Of a stretch of DNA of 49,919 bases, positions 7,708 to 14,858 are shown piece by piece. This DNA is from Clostridia bacterium (GTDB taxonomy: Bacteria; Bacillota; Clostridia; Christensenellales; Borkfalkiaceae), in NCBI GenBank assembly GCA_017471785.1, contig JAFURP010000045.1:1-49919 (forward strand), written 5' to 3'. A program made the position numbers and the translations under genes. The number at the start of each line of letters is the position of its first letter. Position 1 is the stretch's first letter. The notes below the pieces were generated by a model that was not told the origin of the DNA, made no database searches, and was given only the letters and a program-made list of their open reading frames with translations.

Positions 7708-8616
7708 TTATTTTCCCATTTTGCCGATCACGTCGGACAAGTCTTTTTGCATAGCGATACAAGCCGCGCGCGCCGCTTCATAATACGTGCCGCCGTTTTT
7801 CTTATACGCGCAAAGGATACCGCGCGAATTGTTCACGACGCCGCCCAAGCCGTTTGCGCCGAAACAGCTTTTGAGCATTTGCGCGTTGCCGCCCTGCGCC
7901 CCGTACCCGGGGATAAGGAAGAAGGTGTGCGGCATCGTTTGACGAAGCCTTGCCGCTTCCGTCGGGTGCGTAGCGCCGACCACCGCGCCCACCGCCGAAT
8001 AACCGTATTTGCCTATCGTGCTCTCCCCCCATTTTTCCACGAGGTTGCCCATATGCTCGTACATAGGCACGCCGTTTTCCAAAACGACGTTTTGTATTTC
8101 CGCGCCCGAGGGATTGGACGTTTTAACGAGTACGAAAATACCCTTATCCGCCTTTTCGCACTCCTCCACGAACGGCGCGATACCGTCCGTACCCAAATAA
8201 CCGTTGACGGTCACGTAATCGGACGGGAACGCCTTGAGCGCGTTGTCGTTGACCGCCGTTTCTCCAAGAAACGTTTTCGCATAGCAAGCCGCCGTCGAGC
8301 CGATATCGTTGCGCTTTGCGTCCGCGATCACGACGAGGTCCTTTTCCGCCGCGTATTTGAGCGTTTCCTCGTACGCTTTCAAGCCCGCCACGCCGTACAT
8401 TTCGTAATAGGCGATCTGCACCTTCACCGAGGGCACGATATCGCGTACGACGTCGACGATCTTTTTATTGAACTCGAACACGCGCTCGGCTACGCCCTCG
8501 AAAGTCGTTACCCCCTCTTTCATAGTATCGGGCAGGTAATCGAACAAGGTGTCCAACCCTACGCAAGTGGGGTTTTGCATATCGATAATTTTTTCAATCA
8601 ATTTATCCGTAATCAT
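7708..8616 (-). CDS. pyrF: orotidine 5'-phosphate decarboxylase (long form)
   Basis: 302 residues, matching the roughly 300-residue PyrF type rather than the 230-residue one. The catalytic DAKRNDIGS carries Asp99, Lys101 and Asp104. It converts OMP to UMP, the last step of the pathway. The start is preceded by GGAGAGG. It is separated from pyrC by 200 bases of repeat sequence, so the distal pyr genes must be read through that structure or from an undetected promoter. Confidence 0.95.
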   Translation of the reverse strand: MITDKLIEKIIDMQNPTCVGLDTLFDYLPDTMKEGVTTFEGVAERVFEFNKKIVDVVRDIVPSVKVQIAYYEMYGVAGLKAYEETLKYAAEKDLVVIADAKRNDIGSTAACYAKTFLGETAVNDNALKAFPSDYVTVNGYLGTDGIAPFVEECEKADKGIFVLVKTSNPSGAEIQNVVLENGVPMYEHMGNLVEKWGESTIGKYGYSAVGAVVGATHPTEAARLRQTMPHTFFLIPGYGAQGGNAQMLKSCFGANGLGGVVNNSRGILCAYKKNGGTYYEAARAACIAMQKDLSDVIGKMGK

Positions 8617-8644
8617 AAGCCTCTCCTTTTCGTGAATGAATCGT

Positions 8645-8819
8645 AAAATTTATATGAGCTTGCCGCACTACGCTTCGCTCCGTTCGCAATGACAGCTCGG
8701 CTGGAGCCGAGCAAAGCAAAACGGCGGCGCTACGAGCTGTTCAAGGCGCTACGAGGGCGCGTACCGTTAGTACGTAACCGAGGGGCAACGCCGAAATGCG
8801 ACGCATATACGTCGTTTTA
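8645..8819. repeat. composite intergenic repeat 3' of pyrC
   Basis: Starts AAATTTATATG. Then comes a GCTTCGCTCCGTTCGCAATGAC palindrome-family block ending at 8693, a perfect short hairpin GCTCGGCT/AGCCGAGC (8695-8712), and a full copy of the roughly 100-bp element at 8718-8819. That copy begins AAAACGGCG, has inner stem CGTAC/GTACG, and ends ATACGTCGTTTTA. The end of the element contains the complement of the pyrC stop codon (8817-8819). The same block order is seen, decayed, at 949-1053. The element lies inside the pyr operon. Confidence 0.8.
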
Positions 8820-10079
8820 CCCCTGGTATTTAATGGAGCCGTCTACGATAGTATACTTCACCACGCCGTCCAGCTCGTAACCCTTGAACGGGCTGTTTTT
8901 GCCCTTGCTGACGAACGCGGCAGGGTCTACGACGAAGCTTTCGTCCAAGTTTGCCAAGGTGAGATCGGCAACGCCGCCCTCCTTGATCTCGCCGCCCTCC
9001 AAGTTCAGGATACGCGCAGGCGCGGCGGACATCTTTTCCGCGATCTCGGGCAAGCTCAATACGCCTGCTTTATACAAATAGGTGATCGCAAAACCGAACG
9101 AGGTTTCGATACCGCTGATACCGAACGCCGCGAGGTTGTATTCCACGTTCTTGTCGTTGATATGATGGGGCGCGTGGTCGGTCACGATACAGTCGAGCGT
9201 ACCGTCCTTCAAGCCCTCCAAAACCGCTTGCTTGTCTATCTCCTCGCGAATGGGGGGATTGACCTTGGTGTTCGTATCGAAGCTCGTAACGATCTCGTCG
9301 GTGACCGCAAAATAGTGCGGACAGGTTTCCGCCGTGACCTTTACGCCCGCCTTTTTCGCGTCGCGAATGAGGCGCACGCCGCTGTGCGTGGACACGTGGC
9401 AAATGTGCACGGGCACGTCCAAGCTTTCCGCAAGCGCGATCTCACGCGCGATCACGATATCCTCCGCCGCGCGGGGAATCCCCTTTAAGCCTGCGATCGT
9501 CGAGGACAAGCCCTCGTTCACCACGCCGCCGTCCACGAGCTCTTTCTCCTCGCAATGGCACAAGCATTTCATGGCAAAGCCGCTCGCGTACTCCATAGCA
9601 AGGCGCATGAGCCGCGTATTCTTTACGGTCACGCCGTCGTCGGAGATAGCGACCGCGCCCGCGCGCTTCATTTCACCGATCTCGGCAAGCTGTTCGCCCT
9701 TTTCCCCTTTGGTGATCGCGCCGATGGGGTGCACTTTACAAAGATCGACCTCTTGCGCCTTGTGCTTGATATAGCTTACGACCACCTTATTGTCGGCGAT
9801 CGGGTCGGTGTTGGGCATACAGCAAATTTGGGTGAAACCGCCCTTTACCGCCGCCTTGGAGCCGCTCTCGATATCCTCTTTATATTCGTACCCCGGGTCG
9901 CGCAAATGTACGTGCATATCGATAAGCCCCGGGAAGATATGCAAGCCGCTCGCGTCAAGCTCCGTATCCCCGTTTGCGGGAATGGTATCGGCGATCTTGA
10001 CGATCCTACCCCCTTCAACGAGAATATCCTTTTTCTCCACCGAATTTTTCAGTACTACCTTGCCGTTTCTGATAATCAT
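8817..10079 (-). CDS. pyrC: dihydroorotase
   Basis: 420 residues, a class I amidohydrolase. The metal-binding DMHVHLRDPG has His56 and His58; other metal ligands fall in the CHCEE and HICHVST stretches, and the C-terminal catalytic Asp is in TDHAPHH. It interconverts carbamoyl aspartate and dihydroorotate. The start is 15 bases after the pyrB stop with AGGAGAGAGGAG in between. The stop codon is contributed by the end of the adjoining repeat, so the C-terminus may have been set by that insertion. Confidence 0.95.
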   Translation of the reverse strand: MIIRNGKVVLKNSVEKKDILVEGGRIVKIADTIPANGDTELDASGLHIFPGLIDMHVHLRDPGYEYKEDIESGSKAAVKGGFTQICCMPNTDPIADNKVVVSYIKHKAQEVDLCKVHPIGAITKGEKGEQLAEIGEMKRAGAVAISDDGVTVKNTRLMRLAMEYASGFAMKCLCHCEEKELVDGGVVNEGLSSTIAGLKGIPRAAEDIVIAREIALAESLDVPVHICHVSTHSGVRLIRDAKKAGVKVTAETCPHYFAVTDEIVTSFDTNTKVNPPIREEIDKQAVLEGLKDGTLDCIVTDHAPHHINDKNVEYNLAAFGISGIETSFGFAITYLYKAGVLSLPEIAEKMSAAPARILNLEGGEIKEGGVADLTLANLDESFVVDPAAFVSKGKNSPFKGYELDGVVKYTIVDGSIKYQG

Positions 10080-10094
10080 ACTCCTCTCTCCTCT

Positions 10095-11024
10095 TTATTT
10101 GGTAAAATCTCTATAATCGTTGAGCAGCTTCAACACCGCCATTCGAACGGCGATACCCGAGAATACCTGTTCCTCGATACGGCTCTTTTCGTGGTCGATC
10201 ACCTTACCCGTCAATTCCACGCCGCGATTGACGGGGCCGGGGTGCATAATGATCGCGTTGGGTTTTGCCAGCCTCAACGATTTTGCGTCCACACCGTAGA
10301 ACGCCGCGTATTCGTTGAGCGTGGGGAAGTTCCCCGCCTGTTGGCGCTCTAATTGTATCCGCAAGCCCATCACGACGTCGGCGCCCTCCAGCGCCTCCTC
10401 CTTGCTCTTACAAAGCTTTGCGCCCAATTTATCGATATCCTTGGGGATAAGCGTTTCGGGTGCGTACATATACACCTGCGCGCCCATCGTCTTTAAGCCG
10501 AACAAATTGGACTTGGCTACGCGCGAGTGCTTGATATCTCCGACGATCGCCACCTTTAAGCCTTGCAAGCTTCCGAAATGCTCGCGCATGGTCAGCATAT
10601 CGAGGAGGGCTTGCGTGGGGTGCTCGTTCATACCGTCGCCTGCGTTCAACACGCCCGCTTTGGCTACTTTCGCAAGTAGATAGGGCGCGCCGCCCATGGG
10701 ATGGCGCATGATCAAAAAGTCGTTGAGCTGTGCGTCCAACGTCTTACCCGTATCGACGAGCGTTTCCCCCTTGGCTACGGAGGAGGTCGCCGCCGCGATA
10801 TTGATGACCGTCGCGCCGAGATATTTAGCCGCAAGCTCGAAGCTCGTACGGGTCCGCGTGCTGTTCTCGTAGAAGAGAATGGTCGCCGTTTTGCCCTTGA
10901 GATAGGGCAGGTTCTTGTCCCCTGCTTTGAGGTGCTTTTTCATCTCCGACGCCACGTCGAGGATCTCGGTAATCTCCTCCGCCGTGAGGTCGATAAGCCC
11001 CAGCAGGTCTTTTCTTTTGAGCAT
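10095..11024 (-). CDS. pyrB: aspartate carbamoyltransferase catalytic subunit
   Basis: 309 residues from the ATG at 11024, which has AAGGAG 6 bases upstream. A longer frame upstream is rejected because it would include the leader RNA. The carbamoyl-phosphate site STRTRTS is at 55-61 and HPTQALLD lies mid-protein. It makes carbamoyl aspartate, the committed step. No pyrI regulatory gene is adjacent, as is usual for Firmicute PyrB. It is the first gene of the pyr operon, downstream of a structured leader with a terminator, so it is very likely controlled by attenuation. Confidence 0.95.
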   Translation of the reverse strand: MLKRKDLLGLIDLTAEEITEILDVASEMKKHLKAGDKNLPYLKGKTATILFYENSTRTRTSFELAAKYLGATVINIAAATSSVAKGETLVDTGKTLDAQLNDFLIMRHPMGGAPYLLAKVAKAGVLNAGDGMNEHPTQALLDMLTMREHFGSLQGLKVAIVGDIKHSRVAKSNLFGLKTMGAQVYMYAPETLIPKDIDKLGAKLCKSKEEALEGADVVMGLRIQLERQQAGNFPTLNEYAAFYGVDAKSLRLAKPNAIIMHPGPVNRGVELTGKVIDHEKSRIEEQVFSGIAVRMAVLKLLNDYRDFTK

Positions 11025-11034
11025 ATATTTCTCC

Positions 11035-11079
11035 TTACTTCCTTCCGTTTTCCGCCTTGCATAAAAAAATCTCGGACAT
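11035..11079 (-). CDS. candidate 14-codon pyr leader peptide
   Basis: The frame ATG TCC GAG ATT TTT TTA ... encodes MSEIFLCKAENGRK. It starts in the terminator hairpin, is read across the T run, and its stop codon (AAGTAAGGAG) touches the pyrB ribosome-binding site. No strong ribosome-binding site precedes it: only GGGCAGGT, which is very close. If translated, the ribosome would melt the terminator and could couple to pyrB. It could also be a chance frame. Confidence 0.3.
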   Translation of the reverse strand: MSEIFLCKAENGRK

Positions 11080-11091
11080 ACCTGCCCAAGA
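11063..11091 (-). terminator. attenuator terminator in the pyrB leader
   Basis: On the transcribed strand TCTTGGGCA pairs with TGTCCGAGA (9 bp, two G-T wobbles) around a GGTA loop, followed by seven T. It lies about 40 bases before the pyrB start. Its 5' arm shares TCTT with the last strand of the upstream pseudoknot, so the two folds exclude each other. Confidence 0.75.
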
Positions 11092-11123
11092 CGCCGATAC
11101 AATTTCCGTCTTTCGGCTATCGG
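11088..11123 (-). promoter_or_regulatory. H-type pseudoknot in the pyrB leader, candidate riboswitch
   Basis: On the transcript the order is CCGATA, 5-nt loop, AAGACG, 7-nt loop, TATCGG, then directly CGTCTT. CCGATA pairs with TATCGG and AAGACG with CGTCTT, all Watson-Crick, giving two stackable 6-bp stems. The last strand overlaps the 5' arm of the terminator at 11063-11091. The region does not match the PyrR-binding loop I know from Bacillus. An alternative hairpin TTCGG/CCGAA just upstream overlaps the first stem. Sensing of a ligand is inference. Confidence 0.55.
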
Positions 11124-11145
11124 AAAAACCGAACTTATCTTTATT

Positions 11146-11174
11146 ATTATACTACTTTTTTTCGGTGTTGTAAA
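11146..11174 (-). promoter_or_regulatory. pyr operon promoter
   Basis: TTTACA (complement at 11169-11174), 17-bp spacer, TATAAT (complement at 11146-11151). Transcription would begin near 11139, leaving a 115-nt leader before pyrB that holds the pseudoknot and terminator. Confidence 0.8.
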
Positions 11175-11220
11175 GAAAAAAAACAGCCTTTTCAAAAACC
11201 CGAAAAAATTCTTTTGAAAA

Positions 11221-11916
11221 TCAGTAAATTTTCACCAACTTAAAACCCACTTTATCGCACGAGGAAAGGATATATTCGATACCGTCCTTTTGCGTTTTCA
11301 AGGGGTAATACGCCCCGCCGTGGATATGCCCGAACACCACCTTTTCCACGCCGTTTGCCTTGAACAGCTCGGTAAAAAGGGTATCCTCCCCCTTTTGGGT
11401 AAAGGGCGGGAAATGAATGAGCGCGATCTTTTTATCCCCCTCTTTATACAGCTTGTCCGCCTCTAAAAACGCGAGCTTAAAACGCTCCGCTTCGCGAAGA
11501 TACAGCTTTTTATCCCGTTCGGTGTAATCGGGGCTGTTTGGACAGCTCCAACCGCGGGAGCCGATAAGGACGAACTCTCCGATCTTCACCGCGTCCGTTT
11601 GCAAAAACACGAAGCTGTCGTCGGGCGCGGCGGCGCGGATCTTGCCGATACCGTTCCACCAATAATCGTGATTACCGCGAACGAATATTTTTTTACCACG
11701 CAAAGGGACAAGCGCGCGCAGGTCCGCAAGCGCTTCTTCCAGCTTCATCGCCCAGCTGATATCGCCCGAAACGAGGACGATATCCTCGTCCTTTACGACC
11801 TTCTCCCAGTCCGATTTGATTTTTTCGAAATGCCCCTCCCAATTATCCCCGAATATCTCCATAGGCTTATCCGAGGAAAAGGACAGGTGCAGATCGCTGA
11901 TCGCGTAAACATTCAT
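11221..11916 (-). CDS. calcineurin-like metallophosphoesterase
   Basis: 231 residues from MNVYAISDLHLS. The binuclear-metal motifs are in order: SDLHLS (Asp8, His10), SGDISW, RGNHDYWW, ALIHFPPF and FGHIHGG. This is the calcineurin-like phosphoesterase fold, cytoplasmic; the physiological substrate (phosphoprotein, nucleotide or nucleic acid) cannot be told. A 17-codon upstream extension is open but contains the promoter, so it is rejected. The -10 box TATAAT sits 6 bases before the ATG with no ribosome-binding site, suggesting a leaderless mRNA. Confidence 0.88.
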   Translation of the reverse strand: MNVYAISDLHLSFSSDKPMEIFGDNWEGHFEKIKSDWEKVVKDEDIVLVSGDISWAMKLEEALADLRALVPLRGKKIFVRGNHDYWWNGIGKIRAAAPDDSFVFLQTDAVKIGEFVLIGSRGWSCPNSPDYTERDKKLYLREAERFKLAFLEADKLYKEGDKKIALIHFPPFTQKGEDTLFTELFKANGVEKVVFGHIHGGAYYPLKTQKDGIEYILSSCDKVGFKLVKIY

Positions 11917-11922
11917 AGCTAT

Positions 11923-11951
11923 ATTATAACAAATCGCAACGAAAAAAGCAA
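11923..11951 (-). promoter_or_regulatory. promoter of the metallophosphoesterase gene, leaderless
   Basis: TTGCTT (complement 11946-11951), 17-bp spacer, TATAAT (complement 11923-11928), then ATAGCT and the ATG. Transcription should start at or within a base or two of the start codon. Confidence 0.75.
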
Positions 11952-12000
11952 GAAAAATGTGGCGCAACCTTACGGTTCCGCCACAAATATTTCTCCGCGT

Positions 12001-12663
12001 TTACTTATTGCAACAGCCGTTTCCGCTTTGCCCTTGAGGATACAAGGGAAGCTCGAAGAAGCCCGCGCAAACCTCTTGCGAATATTCCTGCGCAGGGGGG
12101 ATCGCGCAATAGCCGTAGGCGGGAATGAGAAGCTCCACGGGCATAGCGATCTTCATGATCACCGTCGCGCAAACGGAAGCCGTGAAGCCGTTCGTCGCCG
12201 TATCGAATACCGCGTCGGGCACGACCGCGCTCACCACCGCCTTTACCGTAAAGGGCATGATCGAGGGCGAGGGCACGAACAAGAGCAGGTCTTGGTTGAT
12301 GGAAACGATAGCCGTCGCGCTACCCTCCACGCCGTTTGCGTCCGTATACAATACCTCCAAGGGTACGGAAACGGTAGCCTGCACGCGCGCGCAATGTTTA
12401 TCTACTTGACGTTCGATATTGAGATTGGTGACAGTCGCCTCCGCCGCGGTGGAGCGGGCGCTGATAAAGGTCAAAGGATATGTAGGACTTTCGGGAGAAA
12501 GATCGGTGAGCGTAAGCGCGTAGTTTTCAAGCTGCGTTTGCTTGATCGCCGCGTCGAAGATTTTTTCCGCCTGAATACACACTTTTTCCGTCAAGCCGTT
12601 GATCGGATTACCCGTGATGGAGCAAGGGCATTTATCCGATTGAAAATTGGAATAAAAGGACAT
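12001..12663 (-). CDS. uncharacterised cysteine-containing protein, possibly spore-associated
   Basis: 220 residues. The start at 12663 is set by AGGAGG seven bases upstream; an earlier ATG is too close to it. The protein opens with CPCSITGNPINGLTEKVC, continues with two beta-rich stretches that look like repeats of one fold (about residues 50-120 and 125-190), and ends GNGCCNK. Both halves alternate hydrophobic and polar residues without a signal peptide or membrane span. I do not recognise the family with certainty. The layout recalls clostridial DUF3794/SPOCS-type proteins, and a LysM protein and SpoVB lie next door, so a spore-coat role is possible but unproven. Confidence 0.75.
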   Translation of the reverse strand: MSFYSNFQSDKCPCSITGNPINGLTEKVCIQAEKIFDAAIKQTQLENYALTLTDLSPESPTYPLTFISARSTAAEATVTNLNIERQVDKHCARVQATVSVPLEVLYTDANGVEGSATAIVSINQDLLLFVPSPSIMPFTVKAVVSAVVPDAVFDTATNGFTASVCATVIMKIAMPVELLIPAYGYCAIPPAQEYSQEVCAGFFELPLYPQGQSGNGCCNK

Positions 12664-12764
12664 AAGCATACCTCCTGTGTTACGAATGACGAAACGACAA
12701 GCGTTCGCACGGTATTCATACGCTTTGCTCGCGCACACTCGCCTCGTTTTTCGGTCGTTTTCTT

Positions 12765-12792
12765 ATTATATCGTATGCTATACGCCAAGCAA
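12765..12792 (-). promoter_or_regulatory. promoter for the 12001-12663 gene
   Basis: TTGCTT (complement 12787-12792), 16-bp spacer, TATAAT (complement 12765-12770). It would give a leader of about 95 nt, which holds no obvious hairpin-T structure. Confidence 0.6.
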
Positions 12793-12800
12793 AATGTTAC

Positions 12801-13088
12801 CTATAAGATCACGCGCATACCCAAATACAGCGCCGCCGTTCCGTTCTTGCGCTCGTACGCCGTATCGCCGCCCGAAAGCAGCGCTTTGTTATCCCCCTCT
12901 TTCACCGTGTACGCGTTACCCTTGGTATCGGGGATACGCAAAAGCTCTCCCGCGCAAGGCTCGCCCGTCAGCGCGTTGCATTTGACGAGCGCGCGCTCGG
13001 CAACGCAAAAGGCGGCGGCGATCTCGCGCACCGTTTGACCGCGCTTGACCTTGTAATATCGGGGCGTTTTCAACTGCAAACCGTTCAT
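12801..13088 (-). CDS. small LysM-domain protein
   Basis: 95 residues from MNGLQL. One LysM-like unit covers about residues 9-55: YYKVKRGQTVREIAAAFCV, then NALTGEPCAGELLRIP. LysM binds peptidoglycan-type glycans. No signal peptide is visible, as in several spore-coat LysM proteins such as SafA-like factors. It is divergent from spoVB with 82 bases between, and upstream of the cysteine-containing gene on the same strand. No good ribosome-binding site precedes either candidate ATG. The LysM call is sure; the spore role is inference. Confidence 0.75.
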   Translation of the reverse strand: MNGLQLKTPRYYKVKRGQTVREIAAAFCVAERALVKCNALTGEPCAGELLRIPDTKGNAYTVKEGDNKALLSGGDTAYERKNGTAALYLGMRVIL

Positions 13089-13170
13089 AGCATAATAATA
13101 TGCACGCACGCAAAAAAATATGCCCGTGCTCCGCCGTCATACTTTGTCAAAAAGGCTCGTACAATATAGT

Positions 13171-14745
13171 ATGAAAAAACGCACGCACTCCCAAACGGCT
13201 TCGCCCGTAACCAACACCGTTTACGCCACCGCCTCTATCGTCACCGCGCTCTCCGTAGCCGAGCGCGGCTTGGGCTTTTTATACCGTATCGTGCTCTCGC
13301 GGCTTATCGGCGCCGAGGGGTTGGGGCTGTATCAGGTCGCCCTTTCCCTCTTCGCCGTATTTCTCACGATCGGCACGGGCGGTATTCCCATCACCGTATC
13401 CCGACTTATCAGCAAGAGCAAGGCGGAAAACGATCCCAAAGGCGAACGCGGTGCGGTGAGCGCGGGCATTTTGCTCTCCCTGCTTTTGACCGTGCCCGTC
13501 GTGCTCGTCCTTTTGCCCTTTGCGGATAAATTCACCTTTTTATTCTCGGACGAACGGTGCGCGCCCGTGTTCCGTATTCTACTGATCGGCTTATGCTTTT
13601 CCGCCGTCTACGCCGTTTTTCGCGGCAGCTTTTGGGGAAATAAGAGCTTTTTGTTCCCCTCCGTGATCGAGATCGCGGAAGAAACGGTAATGGTGATCGC
13701 CGGCGTATTGCTGCTCCAAAACGTTTCCGATTCCTTGACGGGGGCAAAGCTCGCCGCGTGGGCGGTGGTGATCTCCTACCTGTTCTCCTTCACCCTTTCG
13801 ACGGTCGGCTATTTCGTTTGCGGCGGTAGGCTGTCCTCGCCCGAACGGGCGCTCAAGCCCCTTTTCACCGCGACCCTGCCCATCACCTCCGTCCGCGCGA
13901 GCGGCTCGCTCGTCAATTCCGCCGTCGCCGTTTTGCTCCCCGCTATGCTCGTCCGCGCAGGCTATCAAAGCGCGGACGCGCTCGAGCTGTTCGGCGTGGT
14001 GAGCGGTATGGCGATGCCCGTTTTGTTTATCCCCGCCACCATCATCGGCTCGTTGTCCCTCGTACTCGTGCCCGAGCTGTCGGAGGATTTCTACCGCAAA
14101 AACGAAGCGCGACTGTATAAAAACCTCGAACGGGGGATACGGGTGGCTTTTTTGGTCGCGTGCGTGCTGCTGCCCTTTTTCTACGCCCTGGGGAACCGCC
14201 TCGGCGCGCTCGCCTTTTCCAACCTGTTGGCGGGAGAGATCATTTCCAAGGGGTGCGTGATCCTATTGCCGATGAGCTTGACGATGATCACGACGGGCAT
14301 GCTCAATTCTATGGGGTTTGAAAGGCAGACCTTTCTCTATTATTTTATCGGCGCGGCGGCGATGCTCCTTTGTATTTTGCTGCTTCCCTCCGTTTGCGGC
14401 GTGTACGCCTACGTGATCGGGTTGGGCGTGAGCTACGTTCTCACCAGCCTTTGCAATTTATTGCTTTTGAAAAAGAAATGCGGCGGACTTTTCAAAAAGC
14501 ACGGCAAGGGATTGTTGTTCACCGCCACGCGCGGCGTGATCGCCGTACTGCCCTTATCCCTTATCGGCAAGCTGTTTTCGGCGTTGTTCGCGCGCGTATT
14601 CGGCGCGACGCTCACCGCGATCGCCACCGCCGTCGCCCTTGCGCTTTGCACCGTCTTGCTCTATTTTTTGCTCGGACTTTTTTCCAAAAACGAGCTCAAG
14701 GAAGCTTTTTCGCTAGGCAAACGCAAAAAAGCGGCGAACCGCTGA
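13171..14745 (+). CDS. SpoVB/MurJ-type polysaccharide flippase
   Basis: 524 residues, a polytopic membrane protein with about 12-14 hydrophobic segments. The N-terminal LGFLYRIVLSRLIGAEGLGLYQ is the hallmark of the stage V sporulation protein B / oligosaccharide flippase (MOP) superfamily. Members flip lipid-linked precursors across the membrane; SpoVB acts in spore cortex formation. The start MKKRTH at 13171 fits the family length; a 17-codon extension has no ribosome-binding site, and neither does this start. A related lipid II flippase role cannot be excluded. Confidence 0.85.
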   Translation: MKKRTHSQTASPVTNTVYATASIVTALSVAERGLGFLYRIVLSRLIGAEGLGLYQVALSLFAVFLTIGTGGIPITVSRLISKSKAENDPKGERGAVSAGILLSLLLTVPVVLVLLPFADKFTFLFSDERCAPVFRILLIGLCFSAVYAVFRGSFWGNKSFLFPSVIEIAEETVMVIAGVLLLQNVSDSLTGAKLAAWAVVISYLFSFTLSTVGYFVCGGRLSSPERALKPLFTATLPITSVRASGSLVNSAVAVLLPAMLVRAGYQSADALELFGVVSGMAMPVLFIPATIIGSLSLVLVPELSEDFYRKNEARLYKNLERGIRVAFLVACVLLPFFYALGNRLGALAFSNLLAGEIISKGCVILLPMSLTMITTGMLNSMGFERQTFLYYFIGAAAMLLCILLLPSVCGVYAYVIGLGVSYVLTSLCNLLLLKKKCGGLFKKHGKGLLFTATRGVIAVLPLSLIGKLFSALFARVFGATLTAIATAVALALCTVLLYFLLGLFSKNELKEAFSLGKRKKAANR

Positions 14746-14794
14746 ACTTTTTTGATTTTTTCTTCTTTTTTCCTAACTTTTTCCATTCCGTTCC

Positions 14795-14823
14795 TTGACT
14801 TTACGGGAAATTAAGAGTAAAAT
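14795..14823 (+). promoter_or_regulatory. pgi promoter
   Basis: TTGACT (14795-14800), 17-bp spacer, TAAAAT (14818-14823), followed by AAGGAG at 14846-14851 and the ATG at 14859. Confidence 0.85.
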
Positions 14824-14858
14824 AATAAAGTAAACTTTATTTTACAAGGAGATCTATA

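Noticed and set aside
11088..11134. Classical PyrR-binding attenuator or preQ1 riboswitch
   Set aside because: The PyrR-loop consensus was not found and the preQ1 loop sequences do not match; only the general pseudoknot shape is shared.
11025..11195. N-terminal extension of pyrB
   Set aside because: It would translate the promoter and the leader pseudoknot; the AAGGAG site and family length fix 11024.
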